Shown: piece by piece, positions 36,207-45,097 of the stretch
Position numbering within the stretch: the stretch's first letter is position 1
Layout of the letters: each line of letters opens with the position of its first letter
Origin: Halomonas sp. UBA3074
Lineage (GTDB): Bacteria; Pseudomonadota; Gammaproteobacteria; Pseudomonadales; Halomonadaceae
DNA length: 64,000 nucleotides
NCBI RefSeq assembly: GCF_002366715.1
Contig: NZ_DFBS01000020.1
Location: forward strand, 1 to 64,000
Reading direction: 5' to 3'
Notes under the pieces: generated by a model
Database searches by the model: none
Told to the model about the DNA's origin: nothing
Seen by the model: the letters and a program-made list of their open reading frames with translations, nothing else
Made by a program: the position numbers and the translations under genes

Positions 36207-36707
36207 ATGCAACAAATTACCCGTGCAGGTGAACCGCTGGATGTTGCTGGTACGCTGCCTGAGAAAGGCCAGCCAGCGCCAGACATGACGCTGACCAACA
36301 CCGACCTGCAAGACGTCACGTTAGCCACCTATGCTGGCAAACGTAAGGTGCTCAATATTATTCCCAGCGTGGATACGCCCACCTGTGCCATGTCAACTCG
36401 CCACTTCAATGCGTTGGCCTCCAAGCTCGACGATACCGTGGTATTGGTCGTTTCAGCCGATTTGCCGTTTGCGGCCAAGCGCTTTTGTGGCGCGGAAGGA
36501 TTGGACAACGTCGAGACGCTGTCGACCTTCCGGCATCCAGAGTTTCGTGAAGCCTGGGGTGTGGCGCTGAGCAATAACGCCATGGAGGGACTATGTGCCC
36601 GTGCAGTGGTCGTGCTGGATGCCGACAATCGTGTGCTACACAGTGAATTAGTGAGCGAGTTGAAAAACGAGCCCGACTACGACGCTGCTTTGGCGGCGCT
36701 AAACTAA
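36207..36707 (+). CDS. tpx: Thiol peroxidase Tpx (atypical 2-Cys peroxiredoxin)
   Basis: 166 residues, the usual length. Peroxidatic Cys 60 lies in SVDTPTCAMSTRHFN and resolving Cys 94 in AKRFCGAEGLDNV. Both are in one chain, forming an intramolecular disulfide reduced by thioredoxin. It detoxifies hydrogen and alkyl peroxides in the periplasm-facing side of metabolism or the cytosol; no signal peptide is seen here. Monocistronic, with a TAAGGAAA ribosome site. Confidence 0.95.
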   Translation: MQQITRAGEPLDVAGTLPEKGQPAPDMTLTNTDLQDVTLATYAGKRKVLNIIPSVDTPTCAMSTRHFNALASKLDDTVVLVVSADLPFAAKRFCGAEGLDNVETLSTFRHPEFREAWGVALSNNAMEGLCARAVVVLDADNRVLHSELVSELKNEPDYDAALAALN

Positions 36708-36821
36708 ACCACGCTTCTATTGCTATATCATAACGGCGTCATTACATCGGCGTTCTTGCAACGATGTTACGACAACGACGTTATGGCGTGACTACTGCAG
36801 TGTGTTTGGCTGTGTGGTGGG

Positions 36822-37502
36822 TTAGCCACGCCGAGTTGCGTGGCGTTTTGATGCCCTCACCAGTGCGCGGATCAGGCGCTGCTGGGGGCGGTTAAAAATC
36901 AACCACTCGGGGTGCCACTGCACGCCAATCAAAAATTCATGTTCGCGTGATTCGATGCCCTGCACCAGGCCATCGCGGTCACGGGCCACGATCTCGATGC
37001 CCCTGCCAGCCCCGTAAACGGCTTGGTGGTGAAGGCTATTGACGCGGCACCAGGTTACACCGAGTAACCGGTGTAGTTTACTGGCGCCAACGATATCGAC
37101 GGTTTTGCGCGGCAGTACCGTACGGCGCCGTTTCAAACCTTCATGAGTGGTATAAATATCCGGGTCCAGCGTGCCGCCAAGGTGGACGTTAATGAGTTGC
37201 GCGCCGCGGCAAATCCCCAACACGGGCGTATGCAGCGGAATAAAGCGTTCAAGCAGCGCAAGTTCCAGCTCATCCCGTGCCGGGTCTAGGCGTACATCCA
37301 GCTGTACTTCGCCGCCGTAAAGGTGGGCTTGAATATCGTCACCGCCGCCAATGATCAAACCGTCAAGGTGCTCAGGGTGGGGTCTTGAAGGCGATAAGCG
37401 CAGCGGCTTGCCGCCGTGTCGCCAGACGGCAAACCAATCAAACCACCACGCTAAGTGGCTTTTTTGGTCAGAGGTGGTAATTCCGATAAGCGGCCGAGGC
37501 AT
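36822..37502 (-). CDS. Class I GATase, gamma-glutamyl hydrolase-like (peptidase C26, PuuD-like)
   Basis: 226 residues. Nucleophile Cys 98 in VLGICRGAQLINVHLGG, with the FxGTLDPDI-like continuation (GGTLDPDIYTTHEG) typical of PuuD, and His 197/Glu 199 in GVQWHPEW. PuuD proteins hydrolyse gamma-glutamyl-GABA. The gene follows the amidoligase gene on the same strand after 44 bases, a pairing described for GCS-like COOH-NH2 ligases with C26-type partners. So it more likely removes or edits a gamma-linked group made by the ligase than acts in putrescine degradation; no puuA, puuB or puuC gene is nearby. Confidence 0.88.
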   Translation of the reverse strand: MPRPLIGITTSDQKSHLAWWFDWFAVWRHGGKPLRLSPSRPHPEHLDGLIIGGGDDIQAHLYGGEVQLDVRLDPARDELELALLERFIPLHTPVLGICRGAQLINVHLGGTLDPDIYTTHEGLKRRRTVLPRKTVDIVGASKLHRLLGVTWCRVNSLHHQAVYGAGRGIEIVARDRDGLVQGIESREHEFLIGVQWHPEWLIFNRPQQRLIRALVRASKRHATRRG

Positions 37503-37546
37503 TCCGATGGTTACTCACTGTGGCAATAAAAGAATTAAAAGCGGTA

Positions 37547-38578
37547 TTAGTGTTTACGCCGCAGCCAGCGGCTTAGTTTCTGTGCAGAGCGGGTGAGGCT
37601 TGCTTTTGCGCGTACCAGCACCGGGCGATTGTGCTCGGCAATGTATTCAGCGCAGCGAGCAAGCAGTACGTCGGCGTTGGCCGCTAATTTTTCGACTTCT
37701 ACCCAGCGGTTCCACTCAATGGCTGACCCCCAGCCCGGCTGGGAAAGTTGGGCGTTGGGCAAGCGGTAGTGAAACGTCGGGCGCGGTTGCGTGAGCTGGG
37801 AATGTAACAGCTCATGGCCATGATCCGGGCGCAGATAGGCAAATAGCGGCAGCATATCCAGCTCGCGATTGCGTGTTGGGTTGTGATGCAAATAATCGTC
37901 AATCAAGGTGTCCAGGTCGGGCGAGTAGCGGCTATCGAGTACTTTTAGCGCGTAGGCTTTGTGAAATGGATTGGCATGGGGCAGCATCTCACGGGTAATA
38001 TCGACCTTGATTTCATCGCGCAGCCAACCGGCCAACAACAGGTAGGCGCGCAGCATGGCGAGTATATAGTCGGCGTCATAGCGCTCTACTTCAGGGTTGA
38101 GATGCAGCCCGAAGCCATACATCAAGCTTGCATCGGTTCCCTTGGCGCCATGCGCCCGCAGCGTTTCAAACAGCGTATCCAGGTCTTCCAGCTCATTCCA
38201 GGGAACCGGTGGACACACAATTTCGGTCGGCACTAACCCCGTCACCATATCGCCGATCAGTTCGCGGGTTTTCTGATGAAACTCGACCCGCCGCTGGTGC
38301 TGGTGACGCGACCACTCACTGTCTTCGGCATGGGGGTCGTTGACGAGGGTTTTGTCAGGATGCGCATACTGGGTATCGAGTTCAATGCCAAACTCCCCCC
38401 AGCGAGTGTTCTCTACCAGTAGCCGGTGAGGGCTTACCACGTTAAGCTCCCCGCCAAACAGTTCACGAACGATCATCGCCGTGTCGCGGGGTGGCAGACC
38501 AGCGAATTCGATTTCGACGCCAACCTGCCGGATATTCCCATGGCTGTTTAAGCGGTTAGGTGGAGCTTGTAGCGTCAT
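37547..38578 (-). CDS. Putative amidoligase (GCS-like COOH-NH2 ligase, Amidoligase_2)
   Basis: 343 residues. The N-terminal strand VGVEIEFAGL (Glu 22 and Glu 24) is the metal-binding start of the gamma-glutamylcysteine-synthetase-like fold. The later GEFGIELDTQ and MYGFGLHLNPEV blocks match further metal and substrate positions of the Amidoligase_2 family. Such enzymes use ATP to join a carboxyl to an amine. Physiological substrates are unknown; proposals in the literature include peptide tags and small metabolites. It is the first gene of a two-gene unit with the C26-type GATase. The C-terminus is basic (ending RWLRRKH). Confidence 0.85.
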   Translation of the reverse strand: MTLQAPPNRLNSHGNIRQVGVEIEFAGLPPRDTAMIVRELFGGELNVVSPHRLLVENTRWGEFGIELDTQYAHPDKTLVNDPHAEDSEWSRHQHQRRVEFHQKTRELIGDMVTGLVPTEIVCPPVPWNELEDLDTLFETLRAHGAKGTDASLMYGFGLHLNPEVERYDADYILAMLRAYLLLAGWLRDEIKVDITREMLPHANPFHKAYALKVLDSRYSPDLDTLIDDYLHHNPTRNRELDMLPLFAYLRPDHGHELLHSQLTQPRPTFHYRLPNAQLSQPGWGSAIEWNRWVEVEKLAANADVLLARCAEYIAEHNRPVLVRAKASLTRSAQKLSRWLRRKH

Positions 38579-38710
38579 CTCGGCATCCTTGAGGTGAACG
38601 TTTGAGCAGTCAGCCTATCATAGTCACGCGTTGACGCTGAGTGTATTACGGCCATCGCGGCGACAGACGGTGAGCAGGGCGCCATCAAAGCTAATTTTCA
38701 GGAGTAAGGC

Positions 38711-41221
38711 GTGCGACAGCACTGGTTAATCAATTCGTTAATAGGCGTCGTGTTTTGGGTATTGGCGAGCCTCGCCTTGACGGGCGTAGTGTCGAGCATG
38801 GCTATCACTCAAGCCCAGGCGCAAACGGTTTCACTCCCGGGGCTGGGGGATGGCGGCGAGGAGGAAACCGCCGATGTTAGCGGCGAAGAGTTCCAGGCCT
38901 CGCTGAGTGATGTGATCACGCTGCTTGAAAGCGAGGAGCGCCGCACGGAGCTACTGACGTCGCTACGCGAGCTGCAGGTGACCACCGATGCCGCCACTGA
39001 GGATGAAGGCGTTGTGCGCCAGGGGTTGCTGGGGGCACTTGCCGACACCTTGAGTGACCTCGGCGACCAGGCCCAGGCAGGCGACTCACCGGTGGATCAA
39101 TGGTCGCGCCAACTGGTACAGGGGGCGGACGACTTACGCGCCCTAAACGACGATGCCGACCAGGGTGAGGCCATTCGTGCGGCCGCTGAAGGGGCCGTTC
39201 TGGCGCTGATTTGGATCGTGCTGCTGGTAGTCATGATCGCCTTTGGGCGCATGGTGGCTACCCGTCGTGAGTGGCCGCTGGATCTGCCGCGGGATCCCAA
39301 GGCCTGGCTCATGGCGGTGCACTTTTTACGTCGGATGCTGCCCTGGGCGCTGGCCTTTGCCATTACGCTGGGGGTTGGTCAAGCACTGCCGGATAGCCCA
39401 GGGCGTACGCTGGTGCTGGTGGTGGCCTATATATGCCTGTGCGGGCGGGCGCTTTCGGTCGTGTTCGAAACCGTGATCGCGTTCTTTAGCCGCGGGCATC
39501 GCTTTACCGCCGTGCAGCTGCTTCAGCAGCATGCCTTACGCGGTATGTTTGTGATCGGTGCGTTGATTGCGCTGGGCGATGCGGCCAACTCGACTCGCCT
39601 GGTGGAAATGCTGGGAAGCGAGCTATCGAGTTTGGTCTCGGTACTCTCCAATATGCTCGCGGCGCTGCTTTCCGCTCGGTTTATCATAAAATTCAAGCGC
39701 CCCGTGCGCCATTTGATTTGCAACCGGCCGTTCAAACAGCGCCGTGACGCGAGCACCGCCGTTGAGATGATCCGCTCGCTGGGGGGGCTGTGGCACATTC
39801 CTGCGCTGCTGCTGGTCAGTGGTTCGCTGCTGGCGATTTTTATTACCGTTGGCGATGTCGGCACCGCCCTTGCGCGCTCGATCATATCTGCCAGCCTGCT
39901 GGTACTTACGCTGGTAGTGACGGGCCTGCTACGCCGCCAGGCAGAGCGTCTGGGACGTCGTCGCCATCGCCACCGCCAGAGCCAATATCGCAAACGGCTG
40001 GAGCGTTTTGGTTTTGTGCTTGCCCATATTTTCGCCTGGATGGTGTTTGCCGAACTCTCGATGCAGGTGTGGGGCAGCTCGTTCTTTGGCCTGGGGCAGC
40101 AAGCGGTTGCCAGTGCTCGCATTGGTCAAGCGCTCGTCAGCCTCGGTGCGACCGTTCTGTTGGCGTGGTTGGTGTGGATCTTTGCCGACACGGCTATTCA
40201 GCGTGCATTGATGTCATCGGCGCGCTCGCGGGGGCGGCGAGTCAATCAAGCGCGGGCGCAAACCATCACGCCGATGATTCGCAATGTCATCTTCGTGACT
40301 ATTTTGATCATCGCCGTTATCGCCGGGCTGGCCAATCTGGGGGTTAACGTAACGCCGCTGTTAGCCGGTGCCGGTGTGATTGGTCTGGCGATTGGTTTTG
40401 GTGCTCAAACGCTCGTGCAGGATTTGATTACCGGTATCTTTATCTTGATCGAGGACTCGCTGGCGGTCGATGACTTCGTGCAGATCAATAACCATATGGG
40501 CACGGTCGAAGGGCTGACACTGCGCACCGTAAGGCTTCGCGATCTGGATGGGATCGTGCACATCATCACGTTTAGCCGTATCGAATCGATCCATAACATG
40601 TCGCGTCAGTTCGGCATTGCGCTGATGCGTATCCGCATTCCGTTCGACATGAAAATCGACGATGCGATTACCTTGATGCAAGAGACCGCCCAGGAGCTGC
40701 GGCGTGACCCTATGATGCGCCACTACATCTGGTCGCCGCTGGAAATGCAGGGGGTTCAGGGGTTTGAAGATGGCTGCCCGATCCTGCGTATGCGTTTTCG
40801 CACCGCGCCCGAAATGCAGTGGGATGTCTCCAGGGCGTTTAATCTGTTGCTCAAGCAGCGTATGGAAGCGCAGGAAATCGACCTGGGCGTGCCGCGCCTC
40901 AGCATCAGTATGGAGTCGCGCTCGGAAGATCGTATGGAAGCCACCGCGGGAACGTCGTTCTCGCTTGACGATGACGCGCCCGACAGCGATCAGGGGGCGT
41001 CAGACGCTGAGCAGGAAACGGACTCAGAAGACCACAAGCGACCCGCGCCGCCAAAACCTGCCCCACGCCCGACCAAGGCAGAAATTAGGCGCGATGAGCA
41101 GGCACGCAAGCATGATCAGCCGGCTAATCGCGCCGCGTCACATCGGCAACAGGCCCCAGCACAGGGCAAGCCCCAAGCTGGCTCCTATGCCAATCCCGGC
41201 GGCGAACACGGCGATGAGTAA
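38711..41221 (+). CDS. Large mechanosensitive ion channel, MscS family
   Basis: 836 residues. Start is a GTG at 38711 with GGAGTAAGGC just before. A signal sequence (cleaved about AQAQT) and an acidic periplasmic domain are followed by about 8-10 membrane helices (from residue 160). The MscS pore helix and beta domain follow: LLAGAGVIGLAIGFGAQ at about 550, then LVQDLITGIFILIED and VDDFVQI. The pore helix shows the Gly/Ala pattern that packs the heptamer. The C-terminal 120 residues are low-complexity, acidic then basic. It would release solutes on hypo-osmotic shock, apt for a salt-adapted cell. Its 3' end overlaps the convergent gene by 84 bases. Confidence 0.93.
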   Translation: MRQHWLINSLIGVVFWVLASLALTGVVSSMAITQAQAQTVSLPGLGDGGEEETADVSGEEFQASLSDVITLLESEERRTELLTSLRELQVTTDAATEDEGVVRQGLLGALADTLSDLGDQAQAGDSPVDQWSRQLVQGADDLRALNDDADQGEAIRAAAEGAVLALIWIVLLVVMIAFGRMVATRREWPLDLPRDPKAWLMAVHFLRRMLPWALAFAITLGVGQALPDSPGRTLVLVVAYICLCGRALSVVFETVIAFFSRGHRFTAVQLLQQHALRGMFVIGALIALGDAANSTRLVEMLGSELSSLVSVLSNMLAALLSARFIIKFKRPVRHLICNRPFKQRRDASTAVEMIRSLGGLWHIPALLLVSGSLLAIFITVGDVGTALARSIISASLLVLTLVVTGLLRRQAERLGRRRHRHRQSQYRKRLERFGFVLAHIFAWMVFAELSMQVWGSSFFGLGQQAVASARIGQALVSLGATVLLAWLVWIFADTAIQRALMSSARSRGRRVNQARAQTITPMIRNVIFVTILIIAVIAGLANLGVNVTPLLAGAGVIGLAIGFGAQTLVQDLITGIFILIEDSLAVDDFVQINNHMGTVEGLTLRTVRLRDLDGIVHIITFSRIESIHNMSRQFGIALMRIRIPFDMKIDDAITLMQETAQELRRDPMMRHYIWSPLEMQGVQGFEDGCPILRMRFRTAPEMQWDVSRAFNLLLKQRMEAQEIDLGVPRLSISMESRSEDRMEATAGTSFSLDDDAPDSDQGASDAEQETDSEDHKRPAPPKPAPRPTKAEIRRDEQARKHDQPANRAASHRQQAPAQGKPQAGSYANPGGEHGDE

Positions 41222-41569
41222 CCATGGCGCGCGCAAGCGCCGCCACCGGTTATACAGCGAAACCGCATGACTCACTCGGTCAACCATTTCGTCATGGCGC
41301 GAGATGGCGTGGTCGGGCGGCAGTGAAAAGTCGTTAGCCACATCGCCCTGCCAGTGTGCGCCGTGGCTGAGCCCCAGGCGTGCGCGTAGCCTGCCAATAT
41401 CACTGACGGTGTCGTGCAGCGCGTCGTAGACCTCGCGGCGCGCGGCAACGGCAAATACCGCCTCGGCGTCTTGGCGCAGGGCGCTGTGCTGGCAGCTAGC
41501 CACGGCGTGCTGGATCTCTTGGTCGTTAGCCTCGGGAGGAACCGCGAGGCGCTGGTACAAATCGCGCAT
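41138..41569 (-). CDS. Small membrane protein with degenerate J-like domain
   Basis: 143 residues. The first 65 look like a J domain: DLYQRLAVPPEANDQEIQHAV fits helices I-II and FAVAARREVYDALHD fits helices III-IV. The HPD tripeptide that stimulates DnaK is missing; CQHSAL stands there. A single membrane helix lies at 117-140, near the C-terminus, so the J-like part should be cytosolic. It follows the J-domain gene at 41639 on the same strand after 69 bases and overlaps the MscS gene 3' end by 84 bases. Function unknown. Confidence 0.75.
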   Translation of the reverse strand: MRDLYQRLAVPPEANDQEIQHAVASCQHSALRQDAEAVFAVAARREVYDALHDTVSDIGRLRARLGLSHGAHWQGDVANDFSLPPDHAISRHDEMVDRVSHAVSLYNRWRRLRAPWLLIAVFAAGIGIGASLGLALCWGLLPM

Positions 41570-41638
41570 AGGGGTCTATCGTTTCTCTTATCGCTTTATT
41601 CTCGAGGACCAGCACAAAACGCTTAGCATTGCATGGCC

Positions 41639-42667
41639 CTAGTAAGTTTGCATTAAGTAATCGTAGGCGTTTTTGATACGTTGAAAACGTGCGGACGCCA
41701 GGGCGACCTGTTGTTCGCTTTCGGAGTAGAAGCGGTCCGGATGATGTAGCTGCGCCATGCGCCGATAGGCGTGGCGAACTTCGACCCGAGTTGCTCCGGG
41801 GGTGAGTCCAAGTACTGATAGTGCCCGTGCGGTGCGGTCAGGGGGCGGGGGAGCAGTGCGCTGCTGGCGTGAATCATGGCTGCGCCGCTCATGCTGAGAC
41901 GAGCCTTGCCGCTGGGAGCGTTGCCTTTCCTGTTCGGCTTGCTCGCGTTGGCGTTGGCGCGCGTGTTCCTGCTGGCGTGCCTGTTCTTGCTGGCGCTGCT
42001 GATCACGCTCTCTCGATTGGCGGGCCTCCTCTTGGCGCCGCTGCTTCTCTTGCTGTTTTTCCTGCTGCTTTTGTTGTTTCTGCTGGTGGCGCTGCTCTTT
42101 GTGCTGCTGTTGCTGTTCGGCTCGTGCGTGGGCCTCTCGATGGCGCTGCTCGGCCGCCGCCGCTTCGCGTGCTTTGCGGGAGTGGTAATCTGGGTCGTGG
42201 GTTTGCCAGTAGGCATCACGACTTGGGTCTTCGGGAGTGGTCAGCGGCGTTCCTGTCAGCTCCTTGAACAGGGTGTTTAAGGTCCCCGGAGCAACGGCGA
42301 GCAAGTCGGCTAAAAAGCGCAAAATATAATGGTTGGCCAACGATAACTCACCATCATCGGTGGCCACGGTAATCGCTTGATGAATAATGCTTAAACTGCG
42401 TTCAGTACCACACTCTTTGCGCACGACCTCGGCGGCTAACTGAATCGCTTGCAGGTCTTGGCTATGGGCAATGCTCATGACTGGGGCCAGCTCATGGCCA
42501 TGGCGAAACGGTGCCGTCACCTGGGCCAGGCGCCGGCGTCGCTGGCCTTCAGAAACGTGTTGGCGGTGCACCAGCACCCAAGCCAACAGTAGCAGGGTTG
42601 CCGTATCCACTTGGCTGCGGCTCTTTAACAGCAGCAGCTCAAAGGGTGAAAAACGGGCAATGGACAT
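41639..42667 (-). CDS. J-domain co-chaperone with TerB-like N-terminus and charged coiled coil
   Basis: 342 residues. Residues 1-150 are helical and resemble TerB/DjlA N-domains (ITVATDDGELSLANHYILRFLA). About 160-280 is extremely Gln/Glu/Arg/Lys-rich, a probable long coiled coil or flexible rod. A C-terminal J domain (281-342) has an intact HPD at 309-311 (QLHHPDRF), so it should activate DnaK. The J domain at the C-terminus after a TerB-like region resembles DjlA, but no N-terminal membrane helix is clear. It probably forms a unit with the degenerate J-like gene. It is divergent from the unknown gene at 42782. Confidence 0.82.
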   Translation of the reverse strand: MSIARFSPFELLLLKSRSQVDTATLLLLAWVLVHRQHVSEGQRRRRLAQVTAPFRHGHELAPVMSIAHSQDLQAIQLAAEVVRKECGTERSLSIIHQAITVATDDGELSLANHYILRFLADLLAVAPGTLNTLFKELTGTPLTTPEDPSRDAYWQTHDPDYHSRKAREAAAAEQRHREAHARAEQQQQHKEQRHQQKQQKQQEKQQEKQRRQEEARQSRERDQQRQQEQARQQEHARQRQREQAEQERQRSQRQGSSQHERRSHDSRQQRTAPPPPDRTARALSVLGLTPGATRVEVRHAYRRMAQLHHPDRFYSESEQQVALASARFQRIKNAYDYLMQTY

Positions 42668-42781
42668 TTCCTAGCTCCACAGATGAAGAGGTGAACAGCG
42701 GGCAGTGGTTGAGTGCAGCACCCTGATCATTTCAGCCATGGTATATCATCACGTTAGGCAAAGAAGTAGGAGATTGGTGAG

Positions 42782-44230
42782 TTGATCAACGTTGAGCGTA
42801 AAAACAGCTTTCAGCTGCGTCTTACTCGGCGGCTCAAGGAAGAGACATCGCATAACCTCGACGTCTATCTTTTTGTACCTGGCGAGCTGGGATTAAGTAC
42901 TCAGCTTATCTCAGAAGAGGCTTTTTATCATGCCGCTATCCATGTATCGCGCACTTATTACAGCGACGAATACCTGCTGCCGCTCGTGCATAGCCGGTTG
43001 GCCAGTCGTAACCGGCTGGGCAGCGACTCCTATCGGTTGAGTTTGAGCCTTTACGCCTACCAATACGTGGAAGCGATGGAGCGCACGACCCAGGCAATGT
43101 TAGTGACCGCCAATAAGCTGCGACATGCGCGCCAAGATCAGCGCGAAGAGAACAGTGAGGTGCAAGAGAGTGCCACTGCCTTGCGGGATCAACTACATGA
43201 AATGATCGACTTGAGCGACGGTATTCTCAAGCGGCTGCGGCGCAATCAGCCGGATGACGACAGTTTCAAAAAGTACTTTGCCAACATTGATAACTACCTC
43301 TCCTGGTTTACCGAGCAGCAGCTGTTGGCGCTGGTGGCGCACATGCCGCGCGGCGGCGAGTTTACCGATATTCGCCGGCGCTTTATCAGCGTGTGCCACC
43401 GTGAGGGCGAGCATCGTCGAGACCAGCAGTACAACGCTGAACGGGTAATGGCGGACCCAACGCGGATGTCGAACAAAATGCGCCTGCTGCGGCGCTTGAT
43501 CGAGCACCCGATTACGCTAAAGCAAGAAGCGTTAGAGCTCGGCAGCGGTGAGCAGAAAGCGGTCAAAGCTCTGGCCACGGCGGTGGTGATGGGGTTCGTG
43601 ACGCTAGGGGTACTGCAGCTACGCAGCGCGCTGGGGGATCTCTCGGCGCTATTCGTCTTGGCCATGGCGCTGCTCTATGCCATGCGCGAGGTATTTAAAG
43701 ATGATTTACGCAACACGCTTTGGCGTTGGCTGCGCAAAGGCCGCCCCAAATGGCGCCGCCAATATTTAGACCCCACGCGCAATGCCGTGGTGGGCCGCCA
43801 GTTGGAGTGGTTCGACTACAAACGCTTTGCGTCACTGGGTGATGACATTCAACAGCTGCGCCGCCGCAAAGTGGCGCAGCGGGAAGAGGTGGTGCTGCAC
43901 TACCGATCCAGTTCCCGTATGTCGCCTACGCGTTTTTTAAGCGGCTACGAACACACGCGCGAAACGCTCAACGTGGATATTTCCATGCTGACGCGGCTAA
44001 TGAGTAAGGGTAAGCATCACATCTATCGGCTTAAAGACGGGCAGGCGGTGCGTGAAGGGGTCGAGCGTCGCCACCTGTTCAATCTCATCATTCGTGAAAC
44101 GGGAAGCGAAGACACCCCCTACCTAGCCCGCTGGAAAGTCGTGGTGAGCCGCTCAGGCATTGTGGATGTCGAGAAAGTGGAGGAGAGCAGCGCCGTTGAG
44201 ACGAAAAAACCAACAGGTAAGCAGGCATAA
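42782..44230 (+). CDS. Unknown protein with two central membrane helices
   Basis: 482 residues. The start is a TTG at 42782: TAGGAG lies nine bases before it, and the next in-frame Met is not until residue 100. I do not recognise the family. Residues 1-255 are soluble and helical, with a coiled-coil-like stretch at 105-150. Two membrane helices lie at about 262-280 and 286-303, and 305-460 is basic and probably cytosolic, ending in strands. No enzyme motif is visible. It is divergent from the J-domain gene (114-base gap), so a shared promoter region and a link to protein quality control at the membrane are possible. Followed by a CBS-BON gene after 114 bases. Confidence 0.8.
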   Translation: MINVERKNSFQLRLTRRLKEETSHNLDVYLFVPGELGLSTQLISEEAFYHAAIHVSRTYYSDEYLLPLVHSRLASRNRLGSDSYRLSLSLYAYQYVEAMERTTQAMLVTANKLRHARQDQREENSEVQESATALRDQLHEMIDLSDGILKRLRRNQPDDDSFKKYFANIDNYLSWFTEQQLLALVAHMPRGGEFTDIRRRFISVCHREGEHRRDQQYNAERVMADPTRMSNKMRLLRRLIEHPITLKQEALELGSGEQKAVKALATAVVMGFVTLGVLQLRSALGDLSALFVLAMALLYAMREVFKDDLRNTLWRWLRKGRPKWRRQYLDPTRNAVVGRQLEWFDYKRFASLGDDIQQLRRRKVAQREEVVLHYRSSSRMSPTRFLSGYEHTRETLNVDISMLTRLMSKGKHHIYRLKDGQAVREGVERRHLFNLIIRETGSEDTPYLARWKVVVSRSGIVDVEKVEESSAVETKKPTGKQA

Positions 44231-44344
44231 AGCTGCGCTAGATCAAATTAGTCTCAATGCGTTCTTTAAGATAGTCAGCCAGCATAGGCAAATCTCCAGT
44301 AGCGATCTAGGATCAAAGAGAAGGTAGCCTCCAGGAGATGAGCT

Positions 44345-45034
44345 ATGCAAGCTATCGATATTATGACCCCTAAAGTGGTGAGTGTGGGACCCGATACGGA
44401 AGTACGTGACATTGCGCAACTGCTGCTTCAGCATCGTATTAGCGCTGTTCCTGTCGTTGATGGCGATCGCAAAGTGATCGGCATTGTCAGCGAAGGTGAT
44501 TTGATGCGCCGGGTAAAAAATGGCAGTGACTATGGTCACTCATGGTGGTTATCGCTATTTACGAGCGGCAAGGATGCTGGCGACTATGTCAAAACGCATG
44601 GTCGTAAAGCCCATGAAGTGATGACGCCAGATCCACTGACCGTTGAAGAGAACACGCCACTGCATACCATTGCGCGAATGCTGGAAAAGCACCATATCAA
44701 ACGCGTACCCGTGGTGCGTGAAGGTATATTGGTGGGGATCGTCAGCCGCGCCAATCTGCTGCAAGGTATTGCCAATGCGGCGGTAGCGCCGACCCAGTCA
44801 CCCGCGGATGATCGACACATCCGCGAGGCCATACTGGATGAGGTGGAACATAACACCGGCGTGCAAACCGAAGGCATCAGCGTGATTGTGGATGGCGGCG
44901 TTGTGGAAATCTGGGGGCTGGTCGAGTCGCTTGAGCAGAAGCAGGCGGTGACGGTCGCGGCAGAAAATGTGGCTGGGGTGGCCCGCGTCGAAAACCATCT
45001 AGGGATGATGCCGCGGGGCATGGGCTATAGTTAA
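44345..45034 (+). CDS. Tandem CBS-domain protein with C-terminal BON domain
   Basis: 229 residues. CBS 1 (about 5-60) starts DIMTPKVVSVGPDTEVRDIAQ and CBS 2 (about 93-145) starts EVMTPDPLTVEENTPLHTIA. Each ends in the nucleotide-binding GIVS pattern (IVSEGDL, IVSRANLL). A BON domain follows (about 155-222, ending in VARVENHL), which binds membranes or lipids. The CBS pair would sense adenine nucleotides. The architecture is common in bacteria, but no specific role is established. AGGAG precedes the ATG. A terminator follows at 45065. Confidence 0.92.
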   Translation: MQAIDIMTPKVVSVGPDTEVRDIAQLLLQHRISAVPVVDGDRKVIGIVSEGDLMRRVKNGSDYGHSWWLSLFTSGKDAGDYVKTHGRKAHEVMTPDPLTVEENTPLHTIARMLEKHHIKRVPVVREGILVGIVSRANLLQGIANAAVAPTQSPADDRHIREAILDEVEHNTGVQTEGISVIVDGGVVEIWGLVESLEQKQAVTVAAENVAGVARVENHLGMMPRGMGYS

Positions 45035-45064
45035 GTGTTGGCTAATATGTTTCTGATCTGCGTC

Positions 45065-45091
45065 AATGCCCGCTATTGTATAGCGGGCATT
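45065..45091. terminator. Terminator between convergent CBS-BON and aminotransferase genes
   Basis: Perfect 11-bp stem (AATGCCCGCTA and complement), loop TTGTA. On the plus strand it is followed by GTCATTTTAT. Placed between two convergent stop codons, it can serve both. Confidence 0.8.
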
Positions 45092-45097
45092 GTCATT

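Noticed and set aside
39523..40122. 199-codon minus-strand ORF inside the MscS gene
   Set aside because: Antisense shadow over the membrane part of the channel; Ser/Arg-rich product without domain.
41876..42280. 134-codon plus-strand ORF that looks like a very hydrophobic membrane protein
   Set aside because: It is the complement of the Gln/Arg/Glu-rich rod of the J-domain gene; codons for those residues read as Leu/Ala on the other strand.
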